Below, in pieces: positions 8,246 to 12,755 of a stretch of 12,755 nucleotides of DNA. The position numbers and the translations under genes were made by a program. Numbering within the stretch: position 1 is the stretch's first letter; every line of letters starts with the position of its first letter. A model generated the notes under the pieces. It made no database searches and was not told the DNA's origin. It saw nothing but the letters and a program-made list of their open reading frames with translations. This DNA is from Scleroderma bovista. Taxonomy: Eukaryota; Basidiomycota; Agaricomycetes; Boletales; Sclerodermataceae. Location of the stretch: NCBI GenBank assembly GCA_037178675.1, contig JAYMGJ010000506.1, forward strand, positions 1 to 12,755. Reading direction: 5' to 3'.

Positions 8246-8935
8246 GGGGGGGCATCTCGACACCGGTGTGGGTGTGGGCAGTGGTGACATCGTCGTCACT
8301 GGGGTGATGACTGTGTCAACAATGCTGGGGGGACACAGGGGGCGTCATGGCTGGGGCTGGGGGACATGGGACACGCGTCATCGCCTTCGGGCAACATGGT
8401 GGTGAATGCTGGGGGTGGAGGACGTGGGGGATGTCGTCGTCACGCTGGGGCTGGTCATCGTTACCAGGGCTGGTCGTCACTGGGGCCAGTGGTTGTTGTT
8501 GTGGTTGTTGACGCTGGTGGTGGTGGGGTTGTCGTCATCGTCGACGTTGGGCGTCAGTCGTCGTCGTCAGACGATGCTAGGATGTGGGTGGTTATGGTCG
8601 GTAGTCGTCCGTTAGAGACGACTAAGGGTGGGTGTCATCATCATTGGACGACGACGGGATGGGGGTGGTGGTCATCCAACGATGCTAGGGCCAGAGGTCA
8701 TCGTCGTTGGTCGGACGACGCTAGGGTGGGGGGTCATCGTTGTTGGTCAGACGACGCTGCGGATGAGGGTCGTTCGTCGACCAGCCAGGGCTGTTGTGGT
8801 CGTGTGTTAGTGGTGGCCACTGCATGCATGTGGTGGTACGTACCCTGATAGTGAGTCGTCGTCGTCGTCGTCATGGGTGGTGGTGATCGACACATCGTCA
8901 TCGTGGTCATGGTTGAATGGGAGACAGAATGGTGA
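8246..8935 (+). repeat. Array C: GTC/GTGG-rich degenerate repeats
   Basis: Imperfect units built from gtcgtc, gtggtgg, gctgggg and gacgatgctagg, strongly G+T on the plus strand. A recurring segment ends gtcatcgtcgttggtc-ggacgacgctaggg (8697-8760). Valine/glycine-rich open frames (8366-8848 and shorter) are compositional. Confidence 0.75.
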
Positions 8936-8937
8936 CG

Positions 8938-9017
8938 CAGGACTTATGTAGAGAAAATTTGGAGTTGTTGTGATGTGATTTGTAATCACAACAACTCCAA
9001 TTTTTTTCCAAGTCCTG
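8938..9017. repeat. Central hairpin, perfect 16-bp stem
   Basis: TTGGAGTTGTTGTGAT (8959-8974) pairs perfectly with ATCACAACAACTCCAA (8985-9000) around a 10-nt loop. Outside it, caggactt (8938-8945) pairs with aagtcctg (9010-9017) across an asymmetric A/T internal loop. It lies where the G/T-rich array C gives way to the A/C-rich C'. It could be the fold point of the complex, a small MITE, or a hairpin RNA source. Confidence 0.85.
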
Positions 9018-9039
9018 TGTTCTCTGCACAAAGCTAAGT

Positions 9040-9815
9040 ACTTCGCACCCCACCAGCCACTACTGACGACCACCCACAGCACCCACAGCGATGATGATGA
9101 CCACAGTGTCATTGTCAACAATGACAACACCACAGTGACCATGCTGACACCAGCATTGTAACTGTCGACGATGACACAATGAGGACGGTGAGGATGACGG
9201 CGAGGACGATGCGACGAGGATGAAGGCGGCGATGGCGATGGCGAGTGCGAGACGACGACACCCACCGCCAGCGTCAACAACGATGATGGCCACCACCAAC
9301 GTGACAACGACGACACCCCACCACCTGTGTCGTCGACTGGCCACCAACGAATGACAACGACCCCACCATCAGGTCGACGCGACCACCAATGACAACAACG
9401 TTGTTGTCCACACCACCATATGCATCGACGACAACCTCACTAACGGACGACGACCCCACTAACGGATGACAACGACATGGTCACCAACACCGACAACGAC
9501 AATAGCCACCACTAGCCCCACCGGCGTCGTCAACTACCAACGCGATGACAACGACCACAATGCGACCACCACCCAGCTGCGTCGACAACCCCATCACCGG
9601 TGTCGAGCGACCACCACCGCCTGCATCCTCGACGACGACGACGACAAGGCCCCCACCAGCGACAGCAAGATACCGATCACCACCACCTCTGGCCCACCAA
9701 CACAACGACGACGAAGACACTGATAGCACCAATGTAATGGGTGGTGACCAGCAACGACACCAACTCACTACCATCCACCACCCTGTGTCAACGATCACAC
9801 GACGCCGATGCCGCA
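9040..9815 (-). repeat. Array C': inverted, diverged counterpart of array C
   Basis: Plus strand is C+A rich (gacgacgac, caccacc). Its reverse complement shares pieces with C: ctcgacaccggtg (C near 8254), gtcgtccgttag (C near 8605) and gttgacgctgg-ggtgg (C near 8507). This supports an old inverted relationship rather than composition alone. Open frames on both strands are low-complexity Thr/Pro/Arg or Val/Gly runs, not genes. Confidence 0.7.
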
Positions 9816-10212
9816 GTTTATTTAGTATAGTATTTAGTATATGTCATACACCTTGATACAATAAACATTATTTGTTTTAATGGCTTTTTTTTATTGACAT
9901 ATTATTACTACTGTACTGATTGACCCCAGAGTGAGTATTTCAGTGGTGCCCACAGGCAGAGATGAATAGGTATTACATAATCCTTTGTTCATATCCTTTG
10001 CATTTGTATAGCCCTAATTTTCTCATCTACAGTAATTCCTACACCATTAGCCACACCCCAGTGGCATCACTGTTGACATGACAACCATGGTGTCAACCTG
10101 TGCCCCCAGGTGATGATGACCCATGCCCAAATGACAACAGGGACCCCCTATTGCTTGTTTTTGAGACACAACAATAACAATGATTGACTATTAGGTTTTG
10201 TTTGTTAATTAC
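9816..10212. other. Unique-looking AT-rich spacer between C' and B'
   Basis: About 400 bp without minisatellite structure. It holds tttagtatagtatttagtat, a T8 run followed by attgacatatt, and gttgacatgacaaccatgg-tgtcaac (7-bp inverted arms). No open frame above 60 codons, no tRNA and no domain is visible. If the complex is a mobile element, this is one of its few non-repetitive parts. Confidence 0.55.
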
Positions 10213-11700
10213 ATTTTCTGAATGGTCTGAATGGTCTTAACTGTCTGACTAACTTACTGGCTGGGGGTCTGACAGTCTGATGGTCTGGATGTTCTAAACT
10301 TTCTGAGTGGCTTATTATATGGGGGGCCTGATTGTGCTGGTTACTCTGAATGGTCTTATCTATCTGACAATCTTACTAACTGGAGAGTCCGACTGCTCTG
10401 ACCAGTCTGGAATGATCCAATGTGTCTGACAGGTCTGACAGTCTGACAGTCTGAGGAGGTCTGACCACTCTGACTGCTCTGGCTGATCTGGACTATCTGA
10501 CAGTCTGACACTGTTGAAGCAATACCTATGTACGTAGAGGAACTGACAGTCTGACGGTAGCCTGTTGTATTATATAAGCGACTGTTTATATACAACAAAC
10601 ATTGGGTGTGACTGATCACGTGTGACATGTAACATCTACTGGTCTACACTAATATTGGTCTGCATCGTCGACGGTTTACGCCGGGTGCATGCGATCAACA
10701 GACACCCTGACTCTGAGTGTCTGGAATGACTGTGTCCGAGCACTTTGACTAGTCTGGAGCAGTCTGGACTGTCTGACTGGCCTGACTGTCTGGTGGGTCT
10801 GACCACTGACCACTCTGACTGATCTGGAGAAGTCTGAAATGTCTGACTGCTCTGAGTGTCTGTGGGGACTGACTACTCTGATTGATTTGATTGATCTGGA
10901 GCAGCCTGAAGTGTCTGACTGGTCTGGATGCCTAGGAGGTCTAACAACTCTGACAACACTGACTGCTCTGGAGTGGCCTGAAGTATCTGACTGGCCTGAC
11001 TGCCTGGTGGGTCTGAACCACTCTGAACTCTGACTGGTCTGACTAGTCTGAAGTGTCTGACCACTCTGACTGTTCTGAAGGGTCTGAGTGGCCTGAAATA
11101 TCTGACTGTTGGACTGGTCTAGTGGGCCTGAAATGACCAATCTGACTGGTTGTCTGATACTGTCTGGTGGATCTGACCAATCTGACTGGTCTGACTGGTC
11201 TAGAGTGGTCTGAAGTGTCTGACTGGCCTGACTGTCTGGGGGGGGGTCTGACCACTCTGACTGCTCTGATTGGTCTGGAGTGGCCTGAAATATCTGACTG
11301 GCCCAGCTGTCTGGTGGGTCTGACCACTCTGACTGGTCTGGAGTGGCTTGAAGTGTCTGACTGGCCTGTCTGTCTGGGGGGTCTGACCACTCTGACCACT
11401 CTGACTGCTCTGACTGCTCTGGAGTGGCCTGGATTCTCTGATAGTCTGACTACTCTGACCACTCTGACTGGTCTGGAGTGTCTGAATGGTCTGACTATCT
11501 GGTGGGTCTGATCAGTCTGACTGGTCTGACATGCTTGGCAGAGTCTTGAATGTCTGACTGACTTACTGTCTGGGGGGTCTGACTGGTCTGACTGGTCTGG
11601 AATGGTCTTAAATGTCTGATTCCAGAACTCCCAGTCTGATGCCAGATGCTCCCAGACTGTTAAGTCATGTCAGACCATTTCAGACTATTAAGGGACCTAA
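10213..11700 (-). repeat. Array B': inverted counterpart of B, 63-72-bp units
   Basis: Repeats of gtctgac/tctgactgg; higher-order units gtctgaccactctgactg, gagtggcctgaagtgtctga, ctggcctgactgtctggtgg recur at about 11246, 11318 and 11381. Both ends match the reverse complement of B (atggtcttaactgtctgact near 10230; cttaaatgtctgattcc at 11607). A non-array interruption at about 10508-10700 holds an AT-rich imperfect hairpin (about 10561-10597). Plus-strand frames mimic leucine-rich repeats (LTTLTGLEW) by composition. Confidence 0.88.
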
Positions 11701-11713
11701 GTGCTGTCAGAGA

Positions 11714-11731
11714 AATTGTCACCTTGCTAAT
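11714..11731. repeat. Right outer end of the inverted-repeat complex
   Basis: aattgtcaccttgctaat is the reverse complement of 7337-7354 with one mismatch. Array A' resumes within ten bases, as array A stops just before the left copy. Confidence 0.7.
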
Positions 11732-11739
11732 GCATCATC

Positions 11740-12300
11740 GTAGTGGTGATTGTGCTGTAGCGTGCATGCGTGCATGCTTGCGCTGGGGTCATCACCGTCA
11801 ACGGTAATGGTTGTGGTCATGTCTCAATGTGTGGGCGAGTGGGCGCTGGGTTGTCAATGCTAGTGGTGGTGGTGGTCGCATCGCAATGTGCGTGCATGGT
11901 GGCACTGGGGTCGTCGCTGTCGGTAGTGGTGGTGGTGGTGGTTGTGTCACAACATGTGTGCGGGTGGGCGCTGGGTTGCCAATGCCAGTGGTGGGTGATG
12001 GTCGTGGTCGTGTCGCAGCGTGTGGGCATGGGGGCGGGCACTGGGTTGTCGACGCCAGTGGTGGTGGTGGTGGTCGCATCGCATCCCTGCTGGCACTGGG
12101 GTCATCGTTGCTAGTCGTGGTCATGGCCATGGTTGTGCCACTGCGTGCGTGCGTGCTGGACTGGGGTCATTGTCATTGCCAGTCGTGGTCGTGGTCGCTT
12201 TGCAACGTGTGTGCACACTGGCGCTGGGGTCATCAAGACCAGTGGTGGCAGTGGTGGTGGTGGTAGATGTTGTTGTTGAGGTGGTGGCTGTCGTTGCTGT
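11740..12300 (+). repeat. Array A': about nine GTGGTGG-type units, same family and orientation as A
   Basis: Units of about 58-67 bp start at gcgctgggttgtcaatgc or ggcactggggtc, with a GGT run and a tcgcatcgcaatgtg core as in array A. The first unit is a partial that begins gtagtggtgattg, and it completes the last partial unit of array A (see findings). Valine-rich plus-strand frames are compositional. Confidence 0.85.
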
Positions 12301-12467
12301 TGTTTGGTGTGGTAAAGAGGGTGGTAGTCAGCGCTGTGTTGGTGGTGGTCACAATGGTCGTTGTTGTGTGGTCGTCATCACATTGTGGTTGTTGTTGTTG
12401 TGGTCAGTGTTTTGGTCTTGGTTGTGGTGTTGTCGTCATCACATTGTGGTGCCAGTCTCGGAGTTGG
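12301..12467. repeat. GTT/GTGG-rich low-complexity DNA
   Basis: Contains two near-identical copies of ggtcgtcatcacattgtggt (close to 12370 and 12431), separated by ttgttgttgtggtcagtg-type sequence. No gene is supported. Confidence 0.6.
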
Positions 12468-12686
12468 TCAGTGTAGGTGGCAGGGCTGCGTGGTGTATGC
12501 AGGGTGAGTGTCCATGCAACAGGCTGGTAATAAAAGTTGTAAAAATAAAAAAACATATGAGAGGGGGGAATGATTTGCGCTGTATGGGCATAGGTACACG
12601 CAGAGGTCCTGTAACAATAGTTAGTATACAAAACAAAACACAAAAAAACATACCTGGAGGTGCGATTGCGCTGTGGTGGACAGCAT
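12468..12686 (-). CDS. Possible small spliced ORF with a canonical intron
   Basis: On the minus strand an ATG at 12686-12684 opens 11 codons (12686-12654). A 45-nt intron (12653-12609) follows with a GTATGT donor, a perfect TACTAAC branch site (12626-12620) and a TTACAG acceptor. Exon 2 (12608-12468) continues in phase to TGA, giving about 57 residues with a hydrophobic stretch (SYVFLFLQLLLPACC). The intron is more convincing than the protein. Exon 2 contains a T-rich stretch ending ATTACCAG that could be a second, very short intron. The true first exon may lie outside the window. No family is recognised. Confidence 0.3.
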
Positions 12687-12755
12687 TGTGCACGAACAGT
12701 GCAAATTAATTACAGTGGTGGAGTGGGGGAGAGCAGTGGGGGTGGGGTAAGTGAC

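Larger units (their letters stand above)
7340..11731. mobile_element. Large diverged inverted-repeat complex, foldback-like (putative)
   Basis: Outer ends are inverted copies: agcaaggtgacaatt at 7340-7354 pairs with aattgtcaccttgct at 11714-11728. Further in, ggaatcagacagttaag (7388-7404) pairs with 11607-11623 with one mismatch. The arms are array B against B' (CAGAC versus GTCTG) and C against C', with a hairpin near the middle. Long terminal inverted repeats made of tandem subrepeats are typical of foldback elements. There is no transposase gene, so it would be non-autonomous. The arms differ in length (B about 770, B' about 1,490 bp) and are strongly diverged. It could also be an inverted duplication without mobility. 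Confidence 0.45.

Noticed and set aside
8366..9856. Valine/glycine-rich and Thr/Pro-rich open frames on both strands
   Set aside because: GTC/GTGG repeats lack stops in several frames, so open frames of 60-170 codons are expected by composition.
10839..11511. Leucine-rich-repeat-like proteins (LTTLTGLEW...)
   Set aside because: The pattern comes from tctgac/ctctgactgg repeats; frames break repeatedly and no start, intron or flanking domain supports a gene.
11770..12709. Valine-rich open frames across array A' and the GTT-rich DNA
   Set aside because: Low-complexity translation of minisatellite units; the frames overlap each other without preference.
6886..12755. Telomeric or subtelomeric end
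   Set aside because: No tandem TTAGGG or CCCTAA array is present; the repeats are minisatellites only.
1..12755. Defence system, biosynthetic cluster, tRNA or rRNA gene
   Set aside because: No catalytic motifs, RNA gene boxes or gene clusters of such kinds could be found on either strand.

Overview
The window looks like repeat-dense, gene-poor nuclear DNA of a filamentous basidiomycete, probably an agaricomycete. The evidence is a multi-exon gene with 45-54 nt GT/AG introns encoding a DUF6532-type C-terminal domain (a family expanded in mushroom-forming fungi), a fungal-like Prp8 gene fragment, and long GT/AC-rich minisatellites. The species cannot be named from the sequence. No bacterial operons, RNA genes or CRISPR arrays were seen.

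Layout. (1) 172-2688, + strand: a nine-exon DUF6532 gene whose splice phases close perfectly into 709 codons, but whose N-terminal half carries two in-frame stops; it is probably decayed. (2) 2689-3823: a weakly supported two-exon open frame ending in a 69-bp coding-periodic minisatellite. (3) 3824-6596: a frameshifted fragment of the spliceosome core gene PRP8 (N-terminal part only). It is split by a 1,919-bp element at 4167-6085 that has TGTA...TACA ends, a CCAC target duplication and a minus-strand TATA box, and is best read as a solo LTR. Its inside holds 34 perfect copies of a 20-bp minisatellite. (4) 6597-6885: CTGTA-rich DNA with a hairpin. (5) 6886-12300: a nested repeat complex. Two same-orientation GTGGTGG-type arrays (A, A') flank a large diverged inverted repeat (7340 to about 11731). 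Its arms are CAGAC-type (B) and GTC/GTGG-type (C) tandem repeats, and a perfect 16-bp stem lies near the centre. Joining A to A' keeps the array phase, so the inverted repeat looks like a foldback-like element inserted into a pre-existing array. (6) 12300-12755: GTT-rich DNA, then a short minus-strand intron with a consensus branch site, possibly part of a small gene.

The genes do not form a pathway. The window records decay and repeat turnover: nonsense mutations, a retro-element insertion, a locally copied patch, and amplification of tandem arrays. The least ordinary object is the nested A-[B-C-hairpin-C'-B']-A' complex.
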